Positions 11,763 through 20,298 of a stretch of 64,000 bases of DNA are shown piece by piece. Source of the DNA: Allobosea sp. CS1GBMeth4. GTDB taxonomy: Bacteria; Pseudomonadota; Alphaproteobacteria; Rhizobiales; Beijerinckiaceae. The stretch covers positions 1 to 64,000 of the forward strand of contig NZ_FYAS01000011.1 in NCBI RefSeq assembly GCF_900185715.1, given 5' to 3'. Under the pieces are notes generated by a model that searched no databases, was not told the origin of the DNA, and saw nothing but the letters and a program-made list of their open reading frames with translations. Position 1 is the stretch's first letter, and each line of letters begins with the position of its first letter. The position numbers and the translations under genes were made by a program.

Positions 11763-11781
11763 GGCGGGGCGAGAGCCGGAT

Positions 11782-11808
11782 CCGATCAGATTGGATCAAT
11801 CTGATCGG
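11782..11808. repeat. Perfect 12-bp hairpin after Sel1 gene
   Basis: CCGATCAGATTG (11782-11793) and CAATCTGATCGG (11797-11808) pair perfectly around a GAT loop. It lies between convergent genes and can act as a terminator or processing hairpin in both directions, though no long T-tract follows. The outer letters resemble those of the next palindrome (CCGATCAG). Confidence 0.75.
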
Positions 11809-11839
11809 TGAATCCACTTTTAGCCTAGAGACCGTTTTT

Positions 11840-11868
11840 CCGATCAGCTTGCACCGCAGGCTGATCGG
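11840..11868. repeat. Palindrome with CTTGCACCG core, copy 1
   Basis: CCGATCAGC (11840-11848) pairs with GCTGATCGG (11860-11868). Inside, CAGCTTG and CAGGCTG extend the stem with one wobble pair, leaving the loop CACCG. The same core and loop recur at 13877-13897 with a different outer stem. It ends 8 bases before the TAG stop of the minus-strand monooxygenase gene. Confidence 0.7.
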
Positions 11869-11876
11869 AACGGGCT

Positions 11877-12167
11877 CTAGGCCTCGAACGCATCCATCAG
11901 CGTGACGATGCAGTCCTGCCGCTGGTGCCGGTTGATCTGGGGCACCAGCCGGGTGAAGTGCTCGCTCCGGCAATGGGCGTCGAGCGCCGCGCGATCGGGC
12001 CATTGCTCGACGAAGACGAAATGTCCCGGATCCTTCTGGTCGACGAAAAGATCGTAGGACAGGCAGAGCGGCTCGGCCCGGGTCTTCTCGACGAGTTCCC
12101 GGTAGAGCGGCGTCACCAGCTCGATCGAGTCGAGCCTGATGAAGTCCTGGGCGACGACCTTCAGCAT
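11877..12167 (-). CDS. Putative quinol/antibiotic-biosynthesis-type monooxygenase (ABM domain)
   Basis: 96 residues forming a single dimeric alpha+beta barrel domain of the ABM/YgiN type: MLKVVAQDFIRLDSIE at the start, then CLSYDLFVDQKDPGHFVFVEQW, then SEHFTRLVPQIN. Family members oxidise small aromatic or quinol compounds or bind them without a cofactor; the substrate is unknown. Start ATG at 12167 lies 2 bases after the xth stop, so the two genes form a tight operon. The link with DNA repair is probably only co-transcription. Confidence 0.8.
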   Translation of the reverse strand: MLKVVAQDFIRLDSIELVTPLYRELVEKTRAEPLCLSYDLFVDQKDPGHFVFVEQWPDRAALDAHCRSEHFTRLVPQINRHQRQDCIVTLMDAFEA

Positions 12168-12169
12168 GA

Positions 12170-12949
12170 TCAGTCGAGCTCGATCAGCACCGGCACATGG
12201 TCGGAGGCCTTGTCCCAGCCGCGGACATGCCTGGCGATCGCGACGCCGGCGAGCCGGTCGGCCGCCTGCGGCGAGAGCAGGAGATGGTCGATGCGGATGC
12301 CGTTGTTCCGCTGCCAGGCGCCGGCCTGGTAATCCCAGAAGGTGTAGAGGCCGGCGGCGTCTGTGGTGGCGCGCAGCGCCTCGGTGAGGCCGAGGCTCTG
12401 CAGCTTGCGGAAGGCGGTGCGGGTCGGCGGCAGGAAGAGCGCATCGCCGGCCCAGGCGGCGGGATCCCTGGCGTCGCGCGGCTCGGGAATGACGTTGTAG
12501 TCGCCGGCGAGCACCAGCGGTTCCTCCTGCGCGAGCAGGCTCCTGGCATGGACCGCCAGCCGCTCCATCCAGGCGAGCTTGTAGGCATATTTCTCGGTGT
12601 TCGGCGGATTGCCGTTCGGCAGGTAGATCGAGGCGAGCCGGACCACGCCGCCGCCATGCGGCAGCACGCCCTCGAGATAACGCGCCTGCTCGTCGCCATC
12701 GTCGCCCGGCAGGCCGCGGCGGATATCCTCGAGCGGGCTGCGCGACAGGATGGCGACGCCGTTGAAGCCCTTCTGGCCATGGGTCGCGACCTGCCAGCCG
12801 GCCTCCTCGATCTCGGCGCGCGGGAAGTCGGCGTCGACGCATTTCAATTCCTGCAGGCAGAGCGCGTCCGGCTCGGCTTCCTTCAGGAAGGCGAGGACAT
12901 GGGTCAGCCGCTGGCGGATCGAGTTGACGTTCCAGGTGGCGATGCGCAC
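12170..12949 (-). CDS. xth: Exodeoxyribonuclease III
   Basis: AP endonuclease and 3'-5' exonuclease of base excision repair. 259 residues, usual family length. The Mg-dependent endonuclease/exonuclease/phosphatase fold is marked by N7-V-N9, E34 in LQELKC, D150 and N152 in GDYNV, D221 in RIDHLLLS, and D250-H251 in SDHVP. The frame is open far upstream, but the GTG at 12949 gives the conserved beginning RIATWNVNSIRQRL. The gene is first in a two-gene unit with the monooxygenase. Confidence 0.94.
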   Translation of the reverse strand: MRIATWNVNSIRQRLTHVLAFLKEAEPDALCLQELKCVDADFPRAEIEEAGWQVATHGQKGFNGVAILSRSPLEDIRRGLPGDDGDEQARYLEGVLPHGGGVVRLASIYLPNGNPPNTEKYAYKLAWMERLAVHARSLLAQEEPLVLAGDYNVIPEPRDARDPAAWAGDALFLPPTRTAFRKLQSLGLTEALRATTDAAGLYTFWDYQAGAWQRNNGIRIDHLLLSPQAADRLAGVAIARHVRGWDKASDHVPVLIELD

Positions 12950-13143
12950 GGGGCCGGCTCCGAGTCGAGGCAGGGCAGAATAAGGGGCGGGCGGGCCGTC
13001 AATGCAAGTCAGCAGCCTGCCGAAGCGGGCGAAGCCTCCCGCTGCCGGCCGCACGGTGCGGAACATCGCGCGCCGTCGCGGCTTGTTTTCCGATGATGGA
13101 ATCAGGCCGCCCCAAGGACCCGGCGTCGGTTGGGAGAGCAGCG

Positions 13144-13869
13144 ATGACGGCCAGCGAACTGTTGATCCGCACACTCATGGTTCGCGACAAGCTCAGCGCC
13201 GAGGAAATCGAGGCGCTCCGCGCTCTTCCGGTGCGCGAGCGCGCGTTCGGACGCGGTGAAGCCATTGTGGAGGCGGGCTCCGAGCCCAGGGAGAGTTGCC
13301 TTCTGATATCCGGCTTTGCCGGCCGCGAGGTTCTGCTCGACGATGGCGGGCGCCAGATCACGGCGCTCCACATCGCCGGCGATTTCGTCGATCTGCACGC
13401 GCTGATGCTGAAGGTCATGGATCACGGCGTGGTGGCGCTCAGCGACTGTTCCTGCGCCTTCGTACAGCACACCGCGCTCGTCCAGCTGACCTCGACGCAT
13501 CCCCATCTCAGCCGCATGCTCTGGCTGCTGACCCTGATCGACAGCGCCGTGCAACGCCAGTGGATGACCAGCATGGGGCGCCGGAGCGCGCTCGAGCAGA
13601 TCGCCCATCTCATCTGCGAGCTCTACACGCGCATGGAGATCGTCGGGCTGGCGCGCGGCGGCCAGATGTCCGCTCCCCTGACGCAGACGGTGCTTGCCGA
13701 CGCGCTGGGCCTGTCCGACGTCCACATCAACCGGACCCTGAAGGCGCTGCGGCAGATCTCGTCCCTGACCTGGAAGGCGGGGGTGATCTCGATCGCGAGC
13801 TTCGACGCCCTGGCGGAGTTGTGCGACTTCGATCCCGGCTATCTGAATCTGGTCCAGAGGCCGCGCTAG
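13144..13869 (+). CDS. Crp/Fnr family transcriptional regulator
   Basis: 241 residues. Residues 20-130 form a cyclic-nucleotide-binding-type domain (GRGEAIVEAGSEP, then GDFVDLHALMLK). Residues 165-235 form the winged helix-turn-helix (QTVLADALGLSDVHINRTLKALR). No FNR-type cysteine cluster is visible, so this is not an obvious O2-sensing FNR. Related Rhizobiales proteins are orphan Crp-like regulators; the ligand and targets are unknown. Start ATG at 13144 is chosen for GGGAGA about 8 bases upstream; another ATG in frame lies at 13093. Confidence 0.85.
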   Translation: MTASELLIRTLMVRDKLSAEEIEALRALPVRERAFGRGEAIVEAGSEPRESCLLISGFAGREVLLDDGGRQITALHIAGDFVDLHALMLKVMDHGVVALSDCSCAFVQHTALVQLTSTHPHLSRMLWLLTLIDSAVQRQWMTSMGRRSALEQIAHLICELYTRMEIVGLARGGQMSAPLTQTVLADALGLSDVHINRTLKALRQISSLTWKAGVISIASFDALAELCDFDPGYLNLVQRPR

Positions 13870-13876
13870 AGGCCGC

Positions 13877-13897
13877 TCAACTTGCACCGCAAGTTGA
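13877..13897. repeat. Palindrome with CTTGCACCG core, copy 2
   Basis: TCAACTTG (13877-13884) and CAAGTTGA (13890-13897) form a perfect 8-bp stem around the loop CACCG. The loop and inner stem CTTG match the element at 11840-11868. It starts 8 bases after the Crp-family stop and may terminate it. Confidence 0.7.
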
Positions 13898-14020
13898 ACG
13901 GATACCGGTCGCCGGACTCCGCCTTGGCCCGAAGGCGGCCCGCACGACTGCCTTGTCCGATCTGCCGGCGCTGCGCACCGACGGTCGATGGCGAGCGCCG
14001 GAATCGTCCCTCCGGCAACG

Positions 14021-14047
14021 AAAAGGCCCCTCCTTGCGGAGAGGCCT
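14021..14047 (-). terminator. Rho-independent terminator of the BA14K gene
   Basis: Read on the minus strand: AGGCCTCTCC, loop GCAA (a GNRA tetraloop), GGAGGGGCCT with one wobble pair, then TTT. It lies 28 bases after the BA14K stop. Confidence 0.88.
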
Positions 14048-14074
14048 CGCTGCGGTCCGCCATGGCGTCCGCGA

Positions 14075-14500
14075 TCAGGGGCAGGAGCGGATGACGCCGC
14101 CGGAGCCGATATAGGTACCGGTCTCCGGGTCGTAGGTCCGGAAGCGGCGCGAGCAGTAGGCGATCGCGTCGGCGTCGGGCTCGACATAGACCCGCGGCGG
14201 CGGGGGCACCGGCTCGGCATAGACCGGGCCGGGGGCGAGCAGGGCGCCTGCCGCGAGCGCGCCGAGCGCGCCGGCGGCGATGCCGGCACCGACGGCCGCG
14301 CCGCGATTGTAGCGATAGCGCGGGCCGTAATAGCCGTAGCGCGGGCCGTAATAATAGCGGCGATACTGCACCGGCTCGACGAGGCGCGTGGAGCCGGCGG
14401 CCGCGACGGCCGCGGAGGCCGGCGCAAGCGGAGCGGCGCTCGCGGGCGCCGCCAGGAGGCCGCCGGCAAGCGCGGCGGCGATCGTCATCGTTCTGATCAT
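14075..14500 (-). CDS. BA14K-like secreted protein
   Basis: 141 residues. Signal peptide 1-22 (MIRTMTIAAALAGGLLAAPASA-A). A Tyr/Arg-rich stretch (RRYYYGPRYGYYGPRYRY) and a Gly/Ala hydrophobic segment (about residues 68-90) precede the C-terminal BA14K motif: AYCSRRFRTYDPETGTYIG then RSCP, with two conserved cysteines. BA14K proteins are small cell-envelope proteins of Rhizobiales, first known as a Brucella immunoreactive protein with lectin-like activity; the role here is unknown. Start ATG at 14500 has GAGGAG upstream. The longer frame to 14563 lacks a signal peptide at its start. Confidence 0.88.
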   Translation of the reverse strand: MIRTMTIAAALAGGLLAAPASAAPLAPASAAVAAAGSTRLVEPVQYRRYYYGPRYGYYGPRYRYNRGAAVGAGIAAGALGALAAGALLAPGPVYAEPVPPPPRVYVEPDADAIAYCSRRFRTYDPETGTYIGSGGVIRSCP

Positions 14501-14708
14501 CTCATACTCCTCGTCTGCCGGGAGAGGGAGGCCGCGCGCGGTCCGCCCGATCACCCGGGGCATGTCATTCCATTGTCGAAACTAGACGCAAAACGCGGCG
14601 GAATTTCAACGACTTCCGGCGGAGGCCGGCGTTTTTCGGCTTGCACCGCGCCGCGTCTGGTCCCATCTGGCGAGGATCGCTGCGCCGCATCAATCTCCAG
14701 GGAGCTCC

Positions 14709-15281
14709 ATGTCGTCCGCCGCCCATCCTTCCGAGCCGTCCGCCCGCGAGGCGCTCAGGCCCCTGCCGCTGGTGATCTTCGCCTCGCGCTGGCTGCAGGT
14801 GCCGCTCTATCTCGGCCTGATCGTCGCCCAGTGCGTCTACGTCTTCCTGTTCCTGAAGGAGCTCTGGCACCTCGTCGCCCATGCCTTCGACTTCAGCGAG
14901 CAGCAGATCATGCTGGTGGTGCTGGGGCTGATCGACGTGGTGATGATCTCGAACCTGCTGATCATGGTGATCGTCGGCGGCTACGAGACCTTCGTCTCGC
15001 GGCTGAAGCTGCAGGGCCATCCCGACCAGCCGGAATGGCTCAGCCACGTCAACGCCTCGGTGCTCAAGATCAAGCTCGCCATGGCGATCATCGGCATCTC
15101 GTCGATCCACCTGCTGCGGACCTTCATCGAAGCCGGCAATATCGGGACTTCGGTCGCCACCAACTACACGACCACGGGCGTGCTGCTGCAGACCCTGATC
15201 CACGTCGTCTTCATCGTCTCGGCGATCGGCATCGCCTGGGTCGACCGGATGACGCTGCCCGGCAACGGCAAAGGCCATTGA
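14709..15281 (+). CDS. YqhA/UPF0114 family membrane protein
   Basis: 190 residues with four predicted membrane segments (about 36-58, 75-97, 125-145, 158-178). The family signature is clear: FASRWLQVPLYLGLIVA near the start and VVMISNLLIMVIVGGYE in the second segment. The biochemical function of UPF0114 proteins is not established. Start ATG has GGGAGCT directly upstream. The gene converges with accC across a 51-base gap that holds a perfect hairpin. Confidence 0.9.
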   Translation: MSSAAHPSEPSAREALRPLPLVIFASRWLQVPLYLGLIVAQCVYVFLFLKELWHLVAHAFDFSEQQIMLVVLGLIDVVMISNLLIMVIVGGYETFVSRLKLQGHPDQPEWLSHVNASVLKIKLAMAIIGISSIHLLRTFIEAGNIGTSVATNYTTTGVLLQTLIHVVFIVSAIGIAWVDRMTLPGNGKGH

Positions 15282-15294
15282 GGCAGGCGGCCCA

Positions 15295-15321
15295 GCCATG
15301 TCCGGGTCGCCCGGACATGGC
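15295..15321. terminator. Hairpin between convergent yqhA-type gene and accC
   Basis: GCCATGTCCGGG (15295-15306) and CCCGGACATGGC (15310-15321) pair perfectly around TCG. There is no T-tract on either side, so it is a likely bidirectional stop or mRNA-end stabiliser rather than a textbook terminator. Confidence 0.65.
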
Positions 15322-15332
15322 GCCGGGCCGGG

Positions 15333-16697
15333 TCAGCCTTCGCCGGGCTGGTCCATGCCGCCGGCGGCGAGGAATTTCTCCAGCCAGTGGATGTTGTAGT
15401 CGCCGTTGAGCATGTCCTGGTTGCGCACCAGCGTGCGGAACAGCGGCAGCGTGGTGTCGACGCCGTCGACGACGAATTCGTCGAGCGAGCGGCGCAGGCG
15501 CATCAGGCACTCGGCCCGGTTGCGGCCGTGGACGATCAGCTTGCCGACCAGCGAATCGTAGTGCGGCGGAATCGCATAGCCCTGATAGGCAGCCGAATCG
15601 ACGCGCACGCCGAGCCCGCCCGGGGTATGGAACGAGGTGATCCTGCCCGGCGAGGGCCGGAAGGTCGCGGGATGCTCGGCATTGACCCGGCACTCGATGG
15701 CGTGGCCCTCGATGACGATGTCCTTCTGGCTGATCGAGAGCGGCGCGCCGGCCGCGATCCTGATCTGCTCGTTGACCAGGTCGATCCCGGTGATCATCTC
15801 GGTGACCGGATGCTCGACCTGGATGCGCGTGTTCATCTCGATGAAGTAGAACTCGCCGTCCTCGTAGAGGAACTCGATCGTGCCGGCGCCGAGATAGCCG
15901 AGATCGGCCATCGCCCTGGCGCAGATCTCGCCGATCCGGTCGCGCTCGCCGGCGTTGAGGGCGGGCGAGGGGCCTTCCTCCCAGACCTTCTGGTGCCGGC
16001 GCTGCAGGGAGCAGTCGCGCTCGCCGAGATGGATCGCCCGGCCCTTGCCGTCGCCGAGCACCTGGATCTCGATATGGCGCGGCTTCTCGAGGTACTTCTC
16101 GATATAGACCGCGTCGTCGCCGAAGGCCGCCTTGGCCTCGGTGCGCGCCGTCTGCACGGCGACGATGAGCTCGTCCTCGCTGCGCGCCACCTTCATGCCG
16201 CGCCCGCCGCCGCCGGCCGCGGCCTTGACGATGACGGGGAAGCCGATCTCGCGCGAGATGCGCAGCGCCTCCTCGTCCTCGGTGACGCCGCCGTCCGAGC
16301 CGGGCACGCAGGGGATGCCGAGGCGCTTGGCGGTGCGCTTGGCCTCGATCTTGTCGCCCATCACCCGGATATGCTCGGCCTTGGGGCCGATGAAGGCGAT
16401 GTTGTGCCGCTCGAGGATCTCGGCGAAGCGGGCATTCTCGGAAAGGAAGCCGTAGCCGGGATGCACGGCGTCGGCGCCGGTGATCTCGCAGGCGGCGATC
16501 AAAGCGGGGATGTTGAGATAGCTCTCGCGCGCCGGCGGCGGGCCGATGCAGACGCTCTCGTCGGCGAGGCGCACATGCATGGCGTTGGCGTCGGCGGTCG
16601 AATGCACCGCGACGGTCGCGATGCCGAGCTCCTTGGCCGCCCGCAGCACCCGCAGCGCGATCTCGCCGCGATTGGCGATCAGGATCTTGTCGAACAT
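15333..16697 (-). CDS. accC: Acetyl-CoA carboxylase, biotin carboxylase subunit
   Basis: ATP-dependent carboxylation of biotin on AccB (EC 6.3.4.14), the first half reaction of fatty acid synthesis. 454 residues. The ATP-grasp fold is marked by the glycine loop [13 protein letters not shown] and by [14 protein letters not shown], which holds the catalytic Glu/Asn/Arg residues. Start ATG at 16697 gives the family beginning [17 protein letters not shown], with GGGAGCGG upstream. It lies 29 bases after accB in an accB-accC operon. The partner accA/accD genes are not in the window. Confidence 0.97.
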   Translation of the reverse strand: MFDKILIANRGEIALRVLRAAKELGIATVAVHSTADANAMHVRLADESVCIGPPPARESYLNIPALIAACEITGADAVHPGYGFLSENARFAEILERHNIAFIGPKAEHIRVMGDKIEAKRTAKRLGIPCVPGSDGGVTEDEEALRISREIGFPVIVKAAAGGGGRGMKVARSEDELIVAVQTARTEAKAAFGDDAVYIEKYLEKPRHIEIQVLGDGKGRAIHLGERDCSLQRRHQKVWEEGPSPALNAGERDRIGEICARAMADLGYLGAGTIEFLYEDGEFYFIEMNTRIQVEHPVTEMITGIDLVNEQIRIAAGAPLSISQKDIVIEGHAIECRVNAEHPATFRPSPGRITSFHTPGGLGVRVDSAAYQGYAIPPHYDSLVGKLIVHGRNRAECLMRLRRSLDEFVVDGVDTTLPLFRTLVRNQDMLNGDYNIHWLEKFLAAGGMDQPGEG

Positions 16698-16726
16698 CTT
16701 CAGCCCGCTCCCGCCCGGATGGATCC

Positions 16727-17188
16727 TCACTCGATCACCAGCAGGGGCTCGCCGTACTCGACCGGTTGGCCGTCCTCGACCAGGATGGCGACGACCTTGC
16801 CGGCGCGCGGGGCGACGATGTCGTTGAAGGTCTTCATCGCCTCGACGAGCAGCACGCGCTCGCCCGCCTTCACCTCCTGGCCGACCTCGATGAACGGCTT
16901 GGCCTCGGGCGAGGGGCGGCGGTAGGCGGTGCCGACCATCGGCGATGTCACGGTGCCGGGATGGGCGGCGGCAGCCTTGGCCTCGACCGGCGCCGCCGCG
17001 GCGGCTGCCGGCGCGGGCGCGGCGGCGGGGGCGGCCGCGACCGGCGCCATCACCGTCGCCGTGATGGTGCGGGCGACGCGGATGCGCAGGTCGCCCTTCT
17101 GCACCTCGATCTCGGTGAGATCGGTCTCGTTGATCAGTTGCGCCATCTCGCGCACGAGTTCGGGATCGATGGGGCTCTTGGTCGCCAT
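16727..17188 (-). CDS. accB: Acetyl-CoA carboxylase biotin carboxyl carrier protein
   Basis: 153 residues. The C-terminal biotinyl domain carries the EAMKTFN motif; K119 is the biotinylated lysine. An Ala/Pro-rich linker (about residues 45-75) joins it to the N-terminal domain, which begins with [13 protein letters not shown]. It shuttles CO2 between AccC and the carboxyltransferase. Start ATG at 17188 matches family N-termini; an in-frame GTG at 17200 is the alternative. In many Rhizobiales aroQ lies just upstream; here that place is taken by an intergenic repeat and a dsbA-like gene. Confidence 0.95.
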   Translation of the reverse strand: MATKSPIDPELVREMAQLINETDLTEIEVQKGDLRIRVARTITATVMAPVAAAPAAAPAPAAAAAAPVEAKAAAAHPGTVTSPMVGTAYRRPSPEAKPFIEVGQEVKAGERVLLVEAMKTFNDIVAPRAGKVVAILVEDGQPVEYGEPLLVIE

Positions 17189-17353
17189 GGCGGATTTCAC
17201 CGTCTTCGTGAGCTCGATGGGGCGGGACGGCAGGTCCCGAAGGGGATGCGCTTATGCGGAAAAGTCGCGCCGGATCAAGCCGGCGGCTTCGCGGTCGTCG
17301 CGGGTCTTAACCGGAATGGCGAGCTAGGAAAAGGGCGGAGGCGACGCCTGTCC

Positions 17354-17459
17354 CGTCATTGCGAGCGCAAGCGAAGCAATCCAGGACGAGCGAAGCGATC
17401 CAGGAGCGGCAGAGCGAGCCCTTCCGGATTGCTTCGTCGGCTGCGCCTCTTCGCAACGG
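17354..17459. repeat. Intergenic repeat family 'GAAGCAATCCAG', copy 1
   Basis: CGTCATTGCGAGCG followed by GAAGCAATCCAG at the left, then CGGATTGCTTCGTCGG and CTTCGCAACGG at the right, form an imperfect inverted repeat of about 105 bases. A second copy lies at 20199-20269. It sits between the dsbA-like stop and the accB start; the element is non-coding. Confidence 0.8.
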
Positions 17460-17470
17460 CGTCGGGAACC

Positions 17471-18253
17471 TCAGCCGCTGCAGGTCGCCTTGCCGCATTT
17501 GCGCACGGCCTCGATCTTCTGCTTCAGCGCCGCCTGGCCGACCGCGCCGAAGACCACCTCGTCGCCGACGATGAAGGCCGGCGTGCCGGTGAGGCCGAGC
17601 CGGTCGCCGAGCGCGACGGTCTGCTCGATCACGGCGCGGGTCGCCGGCGCCTCCATCTCCTTCCGGACGCGCTCGATGTCGGCGCCGGCCTCCTTGGCGA
17701 TCTCCAGCGCCTTGGCGCCGTTGATGCGGCCCTTGGCGCTCATCAGCTTGAGATGGAATTCCCAGTATTTCGGGCCCTGGAGCTGGTTCTTCACCGCGAC
17801 GGCGACGCGGCTGGCCTCGACCGAATCCGGGCCGAGGATCGGGAAGTCCTTGATCACGAGCTTGAGCTTGGGATCGTCCTTGGCGAGGGCGCGGACGTCC
17901 TCCATCGCCCGTTTGCAGAAGCCGCAATTGTAATCCATGAACTCGATCAGGGTGACGTCGCCCTGCGGATTGCCGGCGATCACCGAGCTCGCGGGATCGA
18001 TCAGGCTGGCCTTCTCGGCCGCGAGCGCATTGCGCTGGGCTTCGACCTGCGCGACCTGGTTGCGCCGCTCGAGCTCGACCAGCGCCTCCTGGATCAGCTC
18101 CGGATTCTTGAGCAGCGTCTCCTTGATCAGCTCGACCACGGCCGTGCGCTGCTCGGCCGAGAGGCCCTGGGCCTGGGCCGGCAGGGCGGCGGCGGCGAGC
18201 GCACAGGCGGCGATGCCGGCGAGCGCCAGACGGCGCAGCGAAGAGAAGATCAT
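17471..18253 (-). CDS. DsbA family thiol:disulfide oxidoreductase (Com1/ScsC-like)
   Basis: 260 residues, periplasmic. Signal peptide 1-28 (cleavage at AQAQ-G), an N-terminal helical region about 31-85 that may mediate oligomerisation as in ScsC-type proteins, then a thioredoxin fold with the active site C110-G-F-C113 and the cis-proline P225 in GTPAF. A second cysteine pair (C253, C258) lies at the C-terminus. It probably oxidises or isomerises disulfides of exported proteins. ATG at 18253 has AAAGGA upstream. The gene starts 31 bases after the M48 protease gene, so the two envelope quality-control proteins are likely co-transcribed. Confidence 0.92.
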   Translation of the reverse strand: MIFSSLRRLALAGIAACALAAAALPAQAQGLSAEQRTAVVELIKETLLKNPELIQEALVELERRNQVAQVEAQRNALAAEKASLIDPASSVIAGNPQGDVTLIEFMDYNCGFCKRAMEDVRALAKDDPKLKLVIKDFPILGPDSVEASRVAVAVKNQLQGPKYWEFHLKLMSAKGRINGAKALEIAKEAGADIERVRKEMEAPATRAVIEQTVALGDRLGLTGTPAFIVGDEVVFGAVGQAALKQKIEAVRKCGKATCSG

Positions 18254-18284
18254 GGCGAGGGTCCTTTCAGGGCGCGATTCGCGC

Positions 18285-19694
18285 CTATCGTTGCTTCTCG
18301 GGTGGAACATACTCGACGATGTCGCGGGCGCGCAGCGCCGCAGGCGACCCCTGCGGCAACTTGGCCAGAGCCCGGCTCGCCTGGGTGTGGGCGACGGTCC
18401 AGTCGCCCTTGGCGAAGGCATGCTGCGCGGCCGAGAGCTCGGCCATCGCGATGTTGCCCCTGGCGGCATAGGCGTTCGACAGATGCTGGTGCACATCGGC
18501 CGAATCGGGCTCGCGGATCGCGGCGTTGGAGAGCTCGCGGATGGCCTCGTCGAGCAGCGCCCTGTCGCCGGTCTGCAGCAGCGCATGGCCGAGCATCTGG
18601 CGGATCAGCCCGGCCTGCGGCGCGAGCGCGACCGCCTGGCGCAGCACCGGAACCGCTTCGCGGGCGCGGCCCGCCTCGAGCAGCGCCTGGCCCTTGAGCT
18701 CGAGGAAATAGGCGTTCTTCGGCTGCTCGCCGATCAGGCGGTCCATGGCGGCGAGCGCCTGCGCCATCCGGCCGGAGCGATAGTCGCTGATGGCGCGCGC
18801 GTAGCGCGCCGCCGTCGACTGGTCGGCCATGCCGTAGCGGCGGGCGACGCCGCCCTCGCGCTCGACGAAGCCCATCAGCTTGGCGCGCATCAGGTCATGC
18901 CGCGCCTGCAGAGCCGGCGGATCGGGCTTGTCGAAGTTCGGGCCCTGCCGCGCCAGCGTCTCGAGCTGGGCGATGCGCTCGCTCGGCATCGGATGGCTGA
19001 TCGTATAGGGGTCGATCGTCCGCGACAGGAAGGCGCTGTTCTCGGCGAAGCGCCGGAAGACGGTGAGCATGCCCTTGGCCGACAGGCCTGCGGCGGCGAG
19101 GAAGCGCACCGCGGCACGGTCGGCCGCCTGCTCCTCCGAGCGCTGATAGGCGAGCAGCGAGCGCCGCACGAGCTCCTGGGGGCCGGCGATCGCGCCCATC
19201 GCGCCGATGCCGGCATTGCCCATCGTGCCGCCGCCGCTGCGCGCCCCCGCGACCACGCCGCCGACGCCGACGAGCAGCCCCGCGATCGAGAGGATCTGCG
19301 CGTTCTGGATCTCCTGCCTGAGCCGGGCCAGGTGCCCGCCGGCGAGATGGCCGCTCTCATGGGCGAGGACGCCGATCACCTCGTTCGGCGTCGCCGCGTC
19401 CATCAGCACGCCGATATTGACGAAGATCGACTTGCCGTCGGCGACGAAGGCATTGAAGGCGCGGTCGTTGATCAGGACGATCCGGGTCGCGCCCGCGTTG
19501 ATCCCGGCGGCCTTGAAGATCGGCGCCGCATAATCGCGCAGCAGCTGCTCGATCTCGGCGTCGCGGATCAGCGAGACCGAACGCTTCGGCGCCTGCGCCG
19601 TCGCCGGCGTCGCGGCCGCGACGAAAGCCAGCCCGGCCGCGAGCGATCGCCGCAGGCGCAGGCAATTCGAGGGGCGGGGGCGAACGGACTGCAT
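18285..19694 (-). CDS. Periplasmic M48 family metalloprotease with TPR domain (BepA-like)
   Basis: 469 residues. Signal peptide to about residue 34 (ATPATAQ-A). The zinc motif is H112-E-S-G-H116; the third ligand is probably E188 in SEEQAAD. A hydrophobic Gly-rich loop (135-170) sits between them. The C-terminal half (about 295-465) is built of TPR-like helices. This layout matches BepA/YfgC, a periplasmic protease and chaperone that inspects outer membrane proteins during assembly. It is first in an operon with the DsbA-like gene, consistent with quality control of disulfide-containing envelope proteins. Confidence 0.92.
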   Translation of the reverse strand: MQSVRPRPSNCLRLRRSLAAGLAFVAAATPATAQAPKRSVSLIRDAEIEQLLRDYAAPIFKAAGINAGATRIVLINDRAFNAFVADGKSIFVNIGVLMDAATPNEVIGVLAHESGHLAGGHLARLRQEIQNAQILSIAGLLVGVGGVVAGARSGGGTMGNAGIGAMGAIAGPQELVRRSLLAYQRSEEQAADRAAVRFLAAAGLSAKGMLTVFRRFAENSAFLSRTIDPYTISHPMPSERIAQLETLARQGPNFDKPDPPALQARHDLMRAKLMGFVEREGGVARRYGMADQSTAARYARAISDYRSGRMAQALAAMDRLIGEQPKNAYFLELKGQALLEAGRAREAVPVLRQAVALAPQAGLIRQMLGHALLQTGDRALLDEAIRELSNAAIREPDSADVHQHLSNAYAARGNIAMAELSAAQHAFAKGDWTVAHTQASRALAKLPQGSPAALRARDIVEYVPPEKQR

Positions 19695-19862
19695 GAGCTC
19701 GCGCTTCTTGTGCTCCTTGGGGCGGCAGCGTCAAATCACAGCTTTGCCAGCAGACGGTTCCGTTTCGTGCAACAGCATCGTGATCCCGCCATGGCAGAAC
19801 GCGAAAGGGCTTGTCCGGTCCGCAAGGGACGGCGGATAATCGCGCAACCGCAAGAGGTCGTC

Positions 19863-20141
19863 ATGTCGAAGCTGCTTTTCTCCGCCCTCGCCGTGGCCGC
19901 CGCCCAGGCGCTTCTGGCGGCCGGGCCTGCGGCTGCCCAGAGCTGCGAGGATCTCTGGTACCAGCGCAACGAGATCTACAAGGCGCAGGGCTACTGCTTC
20001 CGCACCCAGCGCGGCATCAGCGCCTTCGGCAATGCCGGCTGCCAGTACGACAATGTCGAGGACGTGCCGCTCTCGGCGACCCAGCGCCGCGTCATCGCCG
20101 ACATCCGGCGCGCCGAGCGCACGCGCGGCTGCCCGCGCTGA
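19863..20141 (+). CDS. YARHG domain protein, secreted
   Basis: 92 residues. Signal peptide 1-25 (MSKLLFSALAVAAAQALLAA then PAAAQ-S). The mature part is one YARHG domain: SCEDLWYQRNEIYKAQGYCF, then GISAFGNAGCQYD. Two to four cysteines (SCE, YCF, GCQ, GCP) may form disulfides. The domain is extracellular in known members but its role is unknown. ATG at 19863 has AAGAGGT upstream. It is divergent from the M48 gene. Confidence 0.88.
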   Translation: MSKLLFSALAVAAAQALLAAGPAAAQSCEDLWYQRNEIYKAQGYCFRTQRGISAFGNAGCQYDNVEDVPLSATQRRVIADIRRAERTRGCPR

Positions 20142-20198
20142 GCGCCGTCTTTGCCAGCCCCCGGGTCTTGCCTTCGGCAAGCCCGAGGACAGGCTCCG

Positions 20199-20269
20199 CG
20201 AAGCAATCCAGAGGCGGCGGTCCTCTACGTCTCCTGGATTGCTTCGTCGCTTCGCTCCTCGCAATGACG
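20199..20269. repeat. Intergenic repeat family 'GAAGCAATCCAG', copy 2
   Basis: CGAAGCAATCCAG at the left is mirrored by CTGGATTGCTTCG, and the right end reads CTCCTCGCAATGACG, the complement of the CGTCATTGCGAG end of the copy at 17354. It is a non-coding palindromic element located after the YARHG gene. Confidence 0.82.
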
Positions 20270-20298
20270 ATGCAGTTCGGTGGGCTCGTGGAGTGCCG

